This document shows positions 8,768 to 18,293 of a stretch of DNA of 64,000 nt, one piece after another. The DNA is taken from assembly GCF_001458335.1 (NCBI RefSeq), contig NZ_CYTO01000024.1, positions 424,944 through 488,943 of the forward strand. Direction: 5' to 3'. A program made the translations under genes and the position numbers. A model generated the notes under the pieces. That model was not told the DNA's origin. It saw only the letters and a list, made by a program, of their open reading frames with translations, and made no database searches. This DNA comes from Cognatishimia activa. GTDB taxonomy: Bacteria > Pseudomonadota > Alphaproteobacteria > Rhodobacterales > Rhodobacteraceae. The number at the start of each line of letters is the position of its first letter. Within the stretch, counting starts at the first letter, position 1.

Positions 8768-9444
8768 TTTGACAAATGCCGTGCCGCTTCTTTGCGCGCA
8801 AACGGCTTCAGTCGTGCGCCAAATTCATCCAGAAATGCCTGAGAACGCGCTGCGTCATGGCGCGATAGATCTCTGATCCACCATGCAACCGCCTTTTGAA
8901 TGAACCAATCGTGGTCGTCCACATATGACGCTGCCCACCCTAGAACGCGGTCCCGGGCTTGAAGCTCGTGCGGTTTTGGGTGGTTCTGTTTGGTCCAGGG
9001 CAGGGTGATGACAAGCGCCGCGCGACGGGTCCACATGTGATCTGACGTGGTCCAACCTTCGACTTGGTCTAAGCGGCTAGGATCGGCAACAAGACGTTTT
9101 TGGCCAGCCATGCAGGCGTGATCGGCAATGGCCCAACTGTCAAAATCCGGCACCCATGACTGAATTAGGGTCCATGCGTCTTCATCAGGGCGGAGGCGGG
9201 CTTGCGTCAAGAGTTTGGAGGCCGCCAATCGGCCCTCAAAAATGTCCGTGGCCCACAGCTCAGAGGCGAGGCTTACGCGTTCTTCGACAGTGAGGGTCTG
9301 ACGCCAAGTCTTTGTCAGATCGTTGATGTCAGGGTTTGGAATGCCAATCACGTCTCGCTTTTGCTTGTGATAGGCGGCCATTTGTTCCGCGCGGCCAGGT
9401 TCGGCCAACGCACGAAGTTCAGTCAGGGCGTCTTCTAAATTCAC
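8764..9444 (-). CDS. AlkD-like DNA alkylation repair protein (HEAT-like repeats)
   Basis: A 226-residue all-helical protein resembling AlkD, a DNA glycosylase that removes bulky and positively charged alkylated purines without base flipping. The helical-repeat pattern and the W104-x3-D108 pair (SWAIADH), matching the active-site Trp/Asp spacing of AlkD, support the call, as do Arg140-Arg141 (MWTRRAA). The start is GTG at 9444 with no strong ribosome-binding site. It lies six bases after the PPOX gene, so it is likely the last gene of the glmU-glmS-PPOX run. It is one of three alkyl-base glycosylases in this window. Confidence 0.75.
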   Translation of the reverse strand: MNLEDALTELRALAEPGRAEQMAAYHKQKRDVIGIPNPDINDLTKTWRQTLTVEERVSLASELWATDIFEGRLAASKLLTQARLRPDEDAWTLIQSWVPDFDSWAIADHACMAGQKRLVADPSRLDQVEGWTTSDHMWTRRAALVITLPWTKQNHPKPHELQARDRVLGWAASYVDDHDWFIQKAVAWWIRDLSRHDAARSQAFLDEFGARLKPFARKEAARHLSN

Positions 9445-9450
9445 GATATT

Positions 9451-10002
9451 TTACTGCGGTTTAGCCGGCGTGTTAGTGGGCATGCCGTCAATTGTCGTTT
9501 GGTTGCGGTCCGTCCAATAATCGCGAACCCCTTCTCGCCCTTTGCCTTCGGCCCATTTGGTGAGAACGTCACGATCACCCACATGATCGTAAAACGGCAC
9601 CGCAAAACCACAGGAAGTCTGAAGCATCTCAACAGCCATCTCATAGACCTGCCGTGCACCGGTGTGCGCTGGGAAAAGCGCATTCAGTTCCGCAAAATCG
9701 CCGTCTGTTTCATGCAGCGTTCGCGCGGTGCCATAGGCGCGCATAATCATGGGCTGTTTTTCAAAACCACACCACATAAGGGTCATGCGATTGACCTTTA
9801 GCAGGTGACCAGCGGTTTCATTGCCGCTGCCCGTCAGGTTGCGCCAAACAATACGGTTGGGTCCCAGAACACGCAGTGAATCCATACCTTTTGGTGAGAT
9901 ATTCACGCGCCCGTCTTCGGCCGCCGTACCAACGAAGAACATATGCTGTTTTTGAATGAAGGCACGATGATTGTCTTCAATGGCTGGGAATTGTTTGCCC
10001 AT
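9451..10002 (-). CDS. Pyridoxamine 5'-phosphate oxidase family flavoprotein
   Basis: A 183-residue split-barrel flavin-binding protein. The core has FFVGTAAEDGRVNISPKGMDSLRV, a common arrangement in PPOX-type FMN or F420 proteins, then GNETAGHLLKVNRMTLMWC. The usual role is an FMN-dependent redox reaction on a small molecule; the substrate is unknown. The frame runs further upstream into glmS, but the ATG at 10002 has AAGGGA at good spacing and gives a normal family length. It follows glmS by 25 bases. Confidence 0.7.
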   Translation of the reverse strand: MGKQFPAIEDNHRAFIQKQHMFFVGTAAEDGRVNISPKGMDSLRVLGPNRIVWRNLTGSGNETAGHLLKVNRMTLMWCGFEKQPMIMRAYGTARTLHETDGDFAELNALFPAHTGARQVYEMAVEMLQTSCGFAVPFYDHVGDRDVLTKWAEGKGREGVRDYWTDRNQTTIDGMPTNTPAKPQ

Positions 10003-10027
10003 GTTGGTGTCCCTTGTGGTGGAGTCT

Positions 10028-11851
10028 TTACTCCACCGTAACAGATTTCGCGAGGTTGCGGGGTTGGTCCACATCGGTGCCTTTGGCGATGGCTGTGTGA
10101 TAGGCCAACAGCTGGGCGGGCAGGGCGTAAAGGATCGGTGCAAGGATTGGATCGACCTGTGGCAGCACAACGGTTTCCCAAGCCCCTTCGCTTGCTTCCA
10201 CAGCGCCTTCTTTGTCGGTGATCAAGAGCACCTTTCCACCCCGCGCCATGACCTCTTGCATGTTGGAAATCGACTTATCAAACAGACCGTCTTTAGGTGC
10301 CATAACAACCACCGGTACGTGTTTGTCGATCAGGGCGATGGGGCCGTGTTTGAGCTCTCCACTAGCGTAAGCTTCAGCATGTATATAGCTGATTTCTTTA
10401 AGCTTCAGTGCGCCTTCAAGAGCCAGTGGATACATCAGTCCGCGTCCCAAGAACAGAATGTCGCGCGCTTCGGCCAGTTTGCGTGAGGCGTCGGCCAAAC
10501 CTTGTTCGGCTTCCATCGCAGTGTTGAGGACTGAGGGCAGTCCGCGCAGTTTTGATAAAGCATCCGCAATCGCGTCTGCATCTAGCGCGCCGCGGTCGTT
10601 TGCAGCTTTCAACGCCAGCATCAACAGAACGGTCAATTGGCAAGTGAAAGCTTTGGTTGAGGCTACGCCAATTTCGGTTCCTGCAAGGATCGGGAAGGCC
10701 ACGTCGCTTTCGCGTGCAATAGAGCTTTCTGCTACGTTCACGACCGACAGGATCTTGTCTGCCTTACCTTCGCAATACCGAAGCGCCGCGAGCGTATCGG
10801 CGGTTTCACCGGATTGGCTAACAAACAGTGCGACGGTGCCTTTTGTGATCGGAGGTTCGCGGTAGCGGAATTCCGAGGCGATATCGACCTCTACGGGGAT
10901 ACCGGCGAGCTGTTCAAACCAATATTTCGCAGTGAGGCAGGCATAAAATGCTGTGCCGCAGGCCACCATCGTCAGTCGTTCGATCTTGGTGAAATCCAAG
11001 TCTGTATCGGGAAGCTCGATGCTTGTCCCATCTTGCGCCAGATAGTGGCGGACCGCTTCGCCGATCACGGTAGGCTGCTCGGCGATTTCTTTGGACATAA
11101 AGTGTTTATGGCCCGCCTTATCAACCTGCGCATTGCTCAGCTCGATCTTGCGTTTCTCGCGGTTTGCCAGTTCGCCATTTTCGTCGCGAATTTCCAAAGA
11201 CGTGCGCGTAAGAACCGCACAGTCGCCTTCTTCAAGGTATGTGATTTCGTCGGTCATCGGCGCAAGGGCGATGGCGTCAGAGCCGACGAACATCTCACCA
11301 TCTCCGTGGCCAATCGCCAGCGGAGAGCCTTTGCGCGCGGCGACCATCAGATCTTCTTCGCCATCAAAGAGGAAGGCGAGGGCAAAGGCGCCATCCAGAC
11401 GGTCAAGCGTCTTGCGCGCGGCTTCAACGGGGGCAGCGCCTTCTTGCATATACATCTGCGTAAGGAGCGCGACAGTTTCTGTATCGGTCTCCGTAACAAA
11501 GCTCATCCCAGCCGCTGCAACTTCTTCGCGCAACTCGCGGAAGTTTTCGATGATGCCATTATGAACAACGGCAACGGAGCCTGCCTTGTGAGGATGGGCG
11601 TTTTCAACGGAAGGCGCACCATGGGTGGCCCAGCGGGTATGACCAATACCAGATTTGCCGGGCAGGGGTTCATGTACCAAGAGGTCTGAGAGATTGACGA
11701 GTTTGCCAACGGCACGGCGGCGTTCGAGTTTGCCTTCGTTGATCGTCGCGATCCCGGCGCTGTCATAGCCCCGATACTCCAAACGACGCAGGGCTTCGAC
11801 CAGTTGAGGGGCCGCTTGGTGATTGCTTAGAACGCCAACAATTCCACACAT
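10028..11851 (-). CDS. glmS: Glutamine--fructose-6-phosphate aminotransferase
   Basis: GlmS makes glucosamine-6-phosphate from fructose-6-phosphate and glutamine, the entry step to UDP-GlcNAc for peptidoglycan and lipopolysaccharide. The 607-residue chain starts MCGIVGVLS with the Ntn-type nucleophile Cys2, has the glutaminase motifs GHTRWATHG and HNGIIEN, two SIS sugar-isomerase domains (VSQSGETADT in the first), and the conserved end LAKSVTVE. Its ATG overlaps the glmU stop (TAATG), so the two are translationally coupled. There is therefore no leader that could hold a glmS ribozyme. Confidence 0.96.
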   Translation of the reverse strand: MCGIVGVLSNHQAAPQLVEALRRLEYRGYDSAGIATINEGKLERRRAVGKLVNLSDLLVHEPLPGKSGIGHTRWATHGAPSVENAHPHKAGSVAVVHNGIIENFRELREEVAAAGMSFVTETDTETVALLTQMYMQEGAAPVEAARKTLDRLDGAFALAFLFDGEEDLMVAARKGSPLAIGHGDGEMFVGSDAIALAPMTDEITYLEEGDCAVLTRTSLEIRDENGELANREKRKIELSNAQVDKAGHKHFMSKEIAEQPTVIGEAVRHYLAQDGTSIELPDTDLDFTKIERLTMVACGTAFYACLTAKYWFEQLAGIPVEVDIASEFRYREPPITKGTVALFVSQSGETADTLAALRYCEGKADKILSVVNVAESSIARESDVAFPILAGTEIGVASTKAFTCQLTVLLMLALKAANDRGALDADAIADALSKLRGLPSVLNTAMEAEQGLADASRKLAEARDILFLGRGLMYPLALEGALKLKEISYIHAEAYASGELKHGPIALIDKHVPVVVMAPKDGLFDKSISNMQEVMARGGKVLLITDKEGAVEASEGAWETVVLPQVDPILAPILYALPAQLLAYHTAIAKGTDVDQPRNLAKSVTVE

Positions 11852-13206
11852 TATTTCTTTCCCTCAGCCTTTTTGGCTTTCTTTGTCCGCAACATCTCAA
11901 ACAATTTGCGCGCCATGTTTGGTTTGTTCACTTGCGGTGCGCGGGCCAAAGCCAAAGCACCTTCGTCGACAGACTTTGTAATCACCGATCCGCTTGCGGT
12001 CATGGCTTCGTCACCCACCGAGACGGGTGCTACCAGCATGGTGTTAGACCCAATAAACGCGTTCTTACCGATGGTGGTTTTGTGCTTCATCACCCCGTCG
12101 TAATTGCAGGTGATGGTGCCCGCGCCAATATTGGCCTTTTCGCCAACCTGCGCGTCGCCCACATATGACAGGTGATTGACCTTAGCGCCCTCATCGATGA
12201 TTGCATTCTTCGTTTCCACGAAGTTGCCGATTTTCACGTCTTCCGCCAGTTCGGTGCCTGGACGCAGTCGGGCATAGGGGCCGACAATGCCGCCTCTAGA
12301 CACGTGAGCGCCTTCCAGATGGCTAAAGGCGCGGATGCGCACGCCGCTTTCAACCGTAACGTCGGGACCAAAGAACACATTCGGCTCGATGACCGTATCG
12401 CGGCCAATCACGGTGTCATGGCTAAAGAAAACGGACGCTGGATCGATCAGCGTTACGCCGTCAGTCATCAGTTCAGCCCGTGCACGCTCTTGGAACGCGG
12501 CTTCCGCTTCTGCCAGATGTGCGCGTGAGTTCACGCCCATGGTTTCGCTTTCATCGCAAGAGACCGCTGTGGCCGTCAAACCGGCGTTGCGCGCGGCAGC
12601 GACAACGTCCGTCAAATAGTATTCGCCCGAGGCGTTCTGATTGTTTGTTGCGTCCAAGAGGTCGAACAAAACTTTACTGTTCACCAGCATCACACCGCTG
12701 TTGCAGAAGCTGATGTTGCGAATGTCCTCTGACGCGTCCGCATACTCGACGATGGCGTTTAAAGCGTCGCCTTCCATCACCAAGCGACCGTATTTCTCAG
12801 ATGTGTCCGCTTCAAAGCCAAGGACGACGACCGCGTGATCCGCTCGGGCGTCAATCATCCGTGTCAGGGTTTCAGGCTGAATGAACGGCGTGTCTCCATA
12901 AAGAACAATGACGTCACCCTCAAACTCTGCCAAAGCGTCGCGCGTCACCATCACCGCATGACCCGTGCCGTTTTGCTCTGGTTGCAAAACAACGGTTGCG
13001 TCTGGGTCGTAATCTTCTGCCGCCGCTTTCACGTTTTCAAACCCATGACCGGCCACAACAACAGTGCGTTCGGGGTCTAAAGTCGCTCCGGCCTTCATGG
13101 CGTGAACCAACATCGGTGCACCGGCGATTTCATGCAATACTTTGGGGAGATCGGAATTCATCCGTGTGCCTTGGCCTGCAGCAAGGATGATCAGGGCGAT
13201 GCTCAT
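11851..13206 (-). CDS. glmU: Bifunctional N-acetylglucosamine-1-phosphate uridyltransferase / glucosamine-1-phosphate acetyltransferase
   Basis: GlmU acetylates glucosamine-1-phosphate and then couples it to UTP, giving UDP-GlcNAc. The N-terminal pyrophosphorylase domain has LAAGQGTRMNSDLPKVLHEIAG (8-29) and the C-terminal half is a left-handed beta-helix of hexapeptide repeats with the acetyltransferase region KNAIIDEGAKVNHLSYVGDA and GAGTITCNYDG. It has 451 residues with a Lys-rich tail (KKAKKAEGKK). It is the first gene of the run and faces gph across 137 bases, which should hold divergent promoters. Confidence 0.95.
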   Translation of the reverse strand: MSIALIILAAGQGTRMNSDLPKVLHEIAGAPMLVHAMKAGATLDPERTVVVAGHGFENVKAAAEDYDPDATVVLQPEQNGTGHAVMVTRDALAEFEGDVIVLYGDTPFIQPETLTRMIDARADHAVVVLGFEADTSEKYGRLVMEGDALNAIVEYADASEDIRNISFCNSGVMLVNSKVLFDLLDATNNQNASGEYYLTDVVAAARNAGLTATAVSCDESETMGVNSRAHLAEAEAAFQERARAELMTDGVTLIDPASVFFSHDTVIGRDTVIEPNVFFGPDVTVESGVRIRAFSHLEGAHVSRGGIVGPYARLRPGTELAEDVKIGNFVETKNAIIDEGAKVNHLSYVGDAQVGEKANIGAGTITCNYDGVMKHKTTIGKNAFIGSNTMLVAPVSVGDEAMTASGSVITKSVDEGALALARAPQVNKPNMARKLFEMLRTKKAKKAEGKK

Positions 13207-13343
13207 AAGATTTCTCTTTGTAATTGGTTCCGGGTCGTTTTATCGGGTTCAGGAGGGCGCGCAAGTGGTGACGCTATCAAAACAGGTTGCGAGTTGTAAC
13301 AGCACTGGCGGGAAATCGCTGTCTAGCAAGAGGGTAGAGCTGT

Positions 13344-14012
13344 ATGAAAACGGTCATTTTCGATCTGGATGGGACGCTGGCGGATACTTCTGGTGACCTT
13401 TTGGAGGCCGCAAACCATTGCTTCCGGGACATGGGATATGGCGATGTTTTAGAACCGGGCCGCGATGCTGGGATCGCATTGCGGGGCGGTCGCCGAATGC
13501 TGGCTGCGGGGCTAGAGCGTGTGGGCGCTTTTGAAGAAGCCAAGATCGACGCATATTACCCAGTTCTTCTGGAGGCCTACGGTGCTGCGATTTCGGTACA
13601 CACGGTTATGTATCCCGGTGCCATCGACGCCGTTGAACAGCTAAAAACCCTTGGATATGGCGTTGGCATTTGTACCAACAAACCTGAGGGGTTAGCCGAA
13701 CAACTGCTAACAGAAATCGGTGTGCGCAACGCGTTTGATGCTTTGGTGGGAGCGGACACACTTCCCGTCCGCAAGCCTGATCCAGCGCCACTTATCGAAA
13801 CCGCAAGGCGATTGGGCGGCAATCCGAAAATGACGCTTCTGGTCGGTGACAGCGATACCGATCGCAACACCGCGAAAGCGGCAGGTGTTCCCTCTGTCTT
13901 GGTGACTTTTGGTCCAAGCGGTGAAGATATGGCTGCGTTGGAACCAGAGGCCTTGTTGGATGACTACGCTGCACTACCTGCGGTCGTGCAGAGCTTGATT
14001 GGACCGTCTTAA
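13344..14012 (+). CDS. gph: Phosphoglycolate phosphatase-like HAD hydrolase
   Basis: A 222-residue HAD-superfamily phosphatase with all four motifs: FDLDGTLADT (nucleophile Asp), CTNKP (Ser/Thr motif), VRKPDP (Lys) and GDSDTD (metal-binding Asp). The helical cap lies between motifs 1 and 2. Gph enzymes dephosphorylate 2-phosphoglycolate, formed in DNA-damage repair and, where present, by Rubisco. Related HAD phosphatases have broad specificity, so the substrate is an assignment by family. It is divergent from glmU. Confidence 0.8.
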   Translation: MKTVIFDLDGTLADTSGDLLEAANHCFRDMGYGDVLEPGRDAGIALRGGRRMLAAGLERVGAFEEAKIDAYYPVLLEAYGAAISVHTVMYPGAIDAVEQLKTLGYGVGICTNKPEGLAEQLLTEIGVRNAFDALVGADTLPVRKPDPAPLIETARRLGGNPKMTLLVGDSDTDRNTAKAAGVPSVLVTFGPSGEDMAALEPEALLDDYAALPAVVQSLIGPS

Positions 14013-14085
14013 TTCCCGATGCCAATTCTCTTAAACCGCGAAACCCGCGTTGACCTCGCTTACGCCTTCTCTGAAAGTACCCCTT

Positions 14086-15279
14086 ATGACTGACGTATTC
14101 ACCGGCAACTTCACCCAGCAAGAACCGATCCCAGAAGAGGGTATCGAGGCGGCAATCGAAGTTATGCGCTCTGGACGTATCCACCGCTATAATGTTGCGG
14201 AAGGAGAGGCCGGGGAAACCGCGCTTTTGGAAAAAGAGTTCGCCGATCAGCTTGGGGTGAAATATTGCCTTGCGGTGGCCTCTGGCGGCTATGCCATGGG
14301 GGCCGCATTGCGTGCCATGGGCGTTGCACCGGGCGCGCGCGTTTTGACCAATGCGTTTACCTTGGCCCCGGTGCCTGGGGCGATTGCATCTGTCGGCGCG
14401 GTGCCTGTTTTTGTCGGTGTGACTGAAGATCTTGTTATCGATCTGGAAGACTTGAAAGCCAAAGCAGTTCAAGCGGATGTTCTGATGCTGTCCCATATGC
14501 GCGGTCACCTCTGTGATATGGATGCGTTGATGGACATTTGTGATGGCGCAGGCATTCGCGTCATTGAGGATTGTGCCCATACGATGGGCGCAAGCTGGCG
14601 TGGTAAACCATCTGGCCTTTGGGGCGAAATGGCGTGTTATTCCACCCAGACCTATAAACACGTGAATTCCGGCGAGGGCGGGCTGCTTGTTTCAAACGAT
14701 CCCGATCTGATGGCGCGCGCAACCATTCTGTCCGGGTCCTATATGCTCTATGGTCGCCATCTTGCAGCACCCGCACCGGAGGTCTTTGAGAAGATCAAAT
14801 ACCATACACCCAATGTCTCTGGCCGGATGGATCATTTGCGCGCTGCAATCCTTCGTCCGCAATTGCGCAATTTGGATGCGCAGTGTGAAGCTTGGAATAT
14901 GCGCTATCGCGCGGTGGACGACGGGCTTGCAGAGACGCCTGGACTGACCCGGATCCGACGCCCTCAGGAAGAGTATTTTGTCGGTTCTTCGATTCAATTC
15001 CTGTTGCTCGATTGGGAAGAAGACAAAATCCACGATGTGATAGCGCGCTGTGCGGGGCGCGGTGTGGAGCTGAAGTGGTTCGGCGGAAAAGAACCGGTGG
15101 CTTTCACATCGCGTTATGACAGTTGGCAATACGCGCCATCCGAGCCCATGCCAAAATCAGATCGTGTTTTGAAGGGCGTGATAGACATGCGCATTCCGTT
15201 GACATTCTCGGTCGATGACTGTGCGTTGATCGCTCGGATCATCCGAGAAGAAGTGATCGCCGTTTATCAAGGCGGCTGA
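14086..15279 (+). CDS. DegT/DnrJ/EryC1/StrS family aminotransferase
   Basis: A 397-residue PLP-dependent enzyme of the sugar-aminotransferase family. The N-terminus carries the pattern SGRIHRYN, the cofactor region has EDCAHTMGA with Asp162, and the Schiff-base lysine is probably Lys191 in STQTYKHVNSGEGG. Most relatives transaminate keto-sugar nucleotides for surface polysaccharides or antibiotics, but there are no nucleotide-sugar genes next to it and the substrate is open. The start at 14086 lacks a strong ribosome-binding site; a frame opening at 14050 is less family-like. Confidence 0.75.
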   Translation: MTDVFTGNFTQQEPIPEEGIEAAIEVMRSGRIHRYNVAEGEAGETALLEKEFADQLGVKYCLAVASGGYAMGAALRAMGVAPGARVLTNAFTLAPVPGAIASVGAVPVFVGVTEDLVIDLEDLKAKAVQADVLMLSHMRGHLCDMDALMDICDGAGIRVIEDCAHTMGASWRGKPSGLWGEMACYSTQTYKHVNSGEGGLLVSNDPDLMARATILSGSYMLYGRHLAAPAPEVFEKIKYHTPNVSGRMDHLRAAILRPQLRNLDAQCEAWNMRYRAVDDGLAETPGLTRIRRPQEEYFVGSSIQFLLLDWEEDKIHDVIARCAGRGVELKWFGGKEPVAFTSRYDSWQYAPSEPMPKSDRVLKGVIDMRIPLTFSVDDCALIARIIREEVIAVYQGG

Positions 15280-15383
15280 CATTCAGCCTTAAATCCCAGA
15301 CTTTGAAACCGGCGTTCTGAAAAGAACGTCGCGTCGCTTGATGCGGTGATGGCTTGCCGGAATCGATCTCGCACCTCTATAAA

Positions 15384-15397
15384 TGAACGTATGTTCA
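15384..15397. promoter_or_regulatory. Palindromic operator candidate upstream of the leucine-degradation operon
   Basis: TGAAC-gtat-GTTCA is a perfect inverted repeat with 5-base arms and a 4-base centre, 15 bases before the ivd start and immediately after a TATAAA (15379-15384). Its position over a probable transcription start fits a repressor such as the TetR- or MerR-type regulators that control branched-chain amino acid genes. No regulator gene is adjacent, so which protein binds is unknown. Confidence 0.45.
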
Positions 15398-15412
15398 ATA
15401 ACGGGGTTGCCC

Positions 15413-16576
15413 ATGTTTATGCACACTATGAATTTTGATCTGGGCGAAGAGATCAACGCATTGCGCGATATGACCCACCGCTGGGCGCAAGAGCGGGTGC
15501 GGCCCATGGCGCAAGAGATTGATCAAAATAATGAATTCCCTGCCGAGCTCTGGAAAGAGATGGGCGAACTGGGCCTTTTGGGGGTGACAGTCTCCGAAGA
15601 GTTCGGTGGCGCAGGCATGGGCTATCTGGCGCATGTCATCGTGACGGAAGAGCTGGCGCGCGCATCAGCCTCTGTGTCGCTTTCATACGGTGCGCATTCG
15701 AACCTTTGCGTGAACCAGATCAAATTGAACGGCAATGACGAGCAAAAGGCAAAATACCTGCCGAAACTCGTGTCGGGTGAGCATGTGGGCGCTTTGGCAA
15801 TGTCGGAAACGTCGGCGGGGTCCGATGTTGTCTCGATGAAGCTTCGTGCAGAGAAGAAGAATGACCGGTATGTGCTGAACGGCAACAAATTCTGGATCAC
15901 CAACGGTCCTGATGCGGATACGTTGGTTGTTTATGCAAAGACCGACCCTGACGCTGGTTCCAAGGGCATGACGGCCTTTCTGATCGAAAAAGACATGGTT
16001 GGGTTTTCGACCTCCAAGCATTTCGACAAGCTCGGCATGCGCGGTTCCAACACTGCAGAGCTGATCTTTGAAGATGTCGAAGTGCCATTTGAGAATGTTC
16101 TAGGAGAAGAGGGCCGCGGCGTTCAGGTTTTGATGTCAGGTCTAGATTATGAACGTGTTGTGCTGTCGGGCATTGGCACGGGCATTATGGCGGGCTGTTT
16201 GGACGAGGTGATGCCTTACCTGGCTGAGCGTAAACAGTTCGGGCGCGCCATTGGTGATTTCCAGCTGATGCAGGGCAAGATCGCCGATATGTACACCAAA
16301 ATGAACTCGGCACGGGCCTATACCTACGAGGTTGCAAAGGCATGTGATCGTGGTGAGGTGACTCGCCAAGACGCGGCGGCCTGTGTGCTTTATGCCTCCG
16401 AAGAAGCTATGGTGGTTGCCCACCAGGCGGTTCAGGCGATGGGCGGCGCTGGCTTCATGAACGAAACGCCTGTCAGCCGTATTTTCCGCGACGCCAAGCT
16501 CATGGAGATCGGTGCGGGTACCAGCGAAATCCGCCGCATGCTGATTGGACGTGAGCTGATGGGAAAAATGAAATGA
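15413..16576 (+). CDS. ivd: Isovaleryl-CoA dehydrogenase
   Basis: A 387-residue acyl-CoA dehydrogenase that oxidises isovaleryl-CoA to 3-methylcrotonyl-CoA, passing electrons to ETF. Signatures include [16 protein letters not shown] and [17 protein letters not shown] (FAD and substrate contacts), [13 protein letters not shown], which holds the catalytic glutamate position typical of IVD, and the C-terminal [18 protein letters not shown]. The ATG at 15413 is preferred; a frame opening upstream at 15383 would run through the operator-like palindrome. The IVD identity, rather than another acyl-CoA dehydrogenase, rests on the following methylcrotonyl-CoA carboxylase genes. Confidence 0.92.
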   Translation: MFMHTMNFDLGEEINALRDMTHRWAQERVRPMAQEIDQNNEFPAELWKEMGELGLLGVTVSEEFGGAGMGYLAHVIVTEELARASASVSLSYGAHSNLCVNQIKLNGNDEQKAKYLPKLVSGEHVGALAMSETSAGSDVVSMKLRAEKKNDRYVLNGNKFWITNGPDADTLVVYAKTDPDAGSKGMTAFLIEKDMVGFSTSKHFDKLGMRGSNTAELIFEDVEVPFENVLGEEGRGVQVLMSGLDYERVVLSGIGTGIMAGCLDEVMPYLAERKQFGRAIGDFQLMQGKIADMYTKMNSARAYTYEVAKACDRGEVTRQDAAACVLYASEEAMVVAHQAVQAMGGAGFMNETPVSRIFRDAKLMEIGAGTSEIRRMLIGRELMGKMK

Positions 16577-16601
16577 TCAAATTTGATCAGGAGTTTACAG
16601 C

Positions 16602-18206
16602 ATGAAGTTGAACTCATCCGCAGTGCCGTCATCTGAAGCGTTCAAAGCCAATGTTGCGGGGCATTTGGAAGCTTTGAAAGTTGTTTCTGATGTCGCTCAA
16701 TCAGCAGCCCTTGGCGGTGGTGAGCGTTCACGGGAACGGCATTTGAGCCGCGGTAAGATGCTGCCACGTGAACGCATTGCGAATTTACTGGATGCAGGCT
16801 CTCCCTTTCTCGAAGTGGGCGCGACGGCTGCCCATGGACTTTATGATGGCGCTGCGCCGTGCGCCGGTGCCGTTGCCGGTATTGGTCGTGTACATGGCCA
16901 AGAGGTCATGGTGATTTGCAATGATGCAACGGTTAAGGGCGGGACCTATTTCCCGATGACCGTTAAGAAGCATCTTCGCGGGCAGGAGATCGCAGAAGAG
17001 TGCAATCTGCCTTGCATCTATCTGGTGGATAGCGGTGGAGCGAACCTGCCAAACCAAGATGAGGTTTTCCCGGATCGCGATCATTTTGGCCGGATCTTCT
17101 ACAATCAGGCGCGGATGAGTGCCAAAGGCATCCCGCAAATCGCGGTCGTGATGGGCAACTGCACTGCAGGCGGTGCATATGTGCCAGCGATGTCAGACGT
17201 CACGATCATGGTGAAAGAGCAAGCGACGATCTTTTTGGCAGGACCTCCGCTGGTAAAGGCGGCGACCGGAGAAGTGGTTTCGGCAGAGGAATTGGGTGGT
17301 GGCGACGTCCATACGCGGCTGTCTGGTGTAGCCGACTATTTGGCGGAAGACGATGCCCATGCGCTTGCTTTGGCGAGGCAGGCTGTTGGCAATCTGAACC
17401 GAGAAAAGCCGGCGACTGTGAAGTGGGAAAGCCCCGAGGATCCTGCTTATGATCCTGCCGAAATTTTCGGCGTGGTGCCCACTGACCTTCGCACGCCTTA
17501 TGACATTCGGGAAGTCATTGCGCGGATCGTCGATGGCAGTCGCTTTGATGAATTCAAAGCTCGATTTGGCGAAACCTTGGTGACCGGGTTTGCCCATGTC
17601 AAAGGTTGCCCGGTGGGGATTGTTGCCAATAATGGCGTGCTCTTTAGCGAAAGTGCCGTGAAGGGCGCTCATTTCATTGAGCTTTGTTCTCAGCGAAATA
17701 TCCCATTGGTTTTCTTGCAAAATATCACCGGGTTTATGGTGGGACGCAAATACGAAAGCGAAGGCATTGCGCGCCATGGGGCTAAGATGGTGACCGCTGT
17801 GGCCTCTACCAATGTGCCAAAAATCACCATGTTGGTTGGGGGCTCTTTTGGTGCAGGCAATTATGGCATGGCTGGGCGGGCGTACTCGCCACGTTTCTTG
17901 TGGACATGGCCCAATTCTCGGATTTCAGTGATGGGTGGAGAACAGGCCGCTGGGGTTTTGGCGACCGTAAAACGCGATGCGATTGAACGGCAGGGCGGCG
18001 CTTGGTCCTCGGAGGAAGAGGCCGCGTTTAAGCAGCCTACGATTGATATGTTTGAAGAGCAGAGCCACCCGCTTTACGCATCAGCGCGACTTTGGGATGA
18101 CGGCATTATCGACCCGCGCAAGAGCCGGGATGTCTTGGCTCTGTCGCTGAGTGCCGCGCTTTGTGCGCCGATTGAACCGACGAAATTTGGTGTGTTCCGA
18201 ATGTGA
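16602..18206 (+). CDS. mccB: Methylcrotonyl-CoA carboxylase beta subunit (carboxyltransferase)
   Basis: A 534-residue carboxyltransferase that moves the carboxyl group from biotin to 3-methylcrotonyl-CoA, giving 3-methylglutaconyl-CoA. Visible features are the acyl-CoA half ([25 protein letters not shown]), the oxyanion-type [15 protein letters not shown], and the biotin half with [16 protein letters not shown], the usual MCC pattern. AGGAG precedes the ATG. It lies 25 bases after ivd in the same operon. The partner alpha subunit follows 87 bases downstream, across a hairpin-bearing repeat. Confidence 0.94.
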   Translation: MKLNSSAVPSSEAFKANVAGHLEALKVVSDVAQSAALGGGERSRERHLSRGKMLPRERIANLLDAGSPFLEVGATAAHGLYDGAAPCAGAVAGIGRVHGQEVMVICNDATVKGGTYFPMTVKKHLRGQEIAEECNLPCIYLVDSGGANLPNQDEVFPDRDHFGRIFYNQARMSAKGIPQIAVVMGNCTAGGAYVPAMSDVTIMVKEQATIFLAGPPLVKAATGEVVSAEELGGGDVHTRLSGVADYLAEDDAHALALARQAVGNLNREKPATVKWESPEDPAYDPAEIFGVVPTDLRTPYDIREVIARIVDGSRFDEFKARFGETLVTGFAHVKGCPVGIVANNGVLFSESAVKGAHFIELCSQRNIPLVFLQNITGFMVGRKYESEGIARHGAKMVTAVASTNVPKITMLVGGSFGAGNYGMAGRAYSPRFLWTWPNSRISVMGGEQAAGVLATVKRDAIERQGGAWSSEEEAAFKQPTIDMFEEQSHPLYASARLWDDGIIDPRKSRDVLALSLSAALCAPIEPTKFGVFRM

Positions 18207-18212
18207 TCAAGG

Positions 18213-18257
18213 CTGGGGTTCCACCCCAGACCCCGGGATATTTCTGCCAAAAAGAAG
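18213..18257 (+). repeat. Dispersed intergenic repeat, copy 1 (hairpin plus A/T-rich core)
   Basis: CTGGGG-ttcca-CCCCAG (18213-18229) forms a 6-bp stem, followed by a core with GGATATTT then GCCAAAAAGAAG. The second copy at 41278-41322 shares the core while its stem differs in sequence yet still pairs. Both copies lie just after a stop codon and just before the next gene. I recall very similar intergenic elements in other Rhodobacteraceae; that is memory, not a search. Confidence 0.55.
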
Positions 18258-18293
18258 CATGGGCCGTGACGGTGAAGGCCTAGGAGGCTGTGG

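Noticed and set aside
10814-11689. Long open frame antisense to glmS (291 codons)
   Set aside because: It lies wholly inside the clearly conserved glmS gene on the other strand; its translation shows no recognisable domain, and overlapping antisense frames are expected in GC-rich genes.
13207-13343. Possible glmS-type ribozyme or riboswitch upstream of the glm genes
   Set aside because: glmS has no leader, because its start overlaps the glmU stop; the 137-base gap upstream of glmU shows no ribozyme-like fold that I can recognise.
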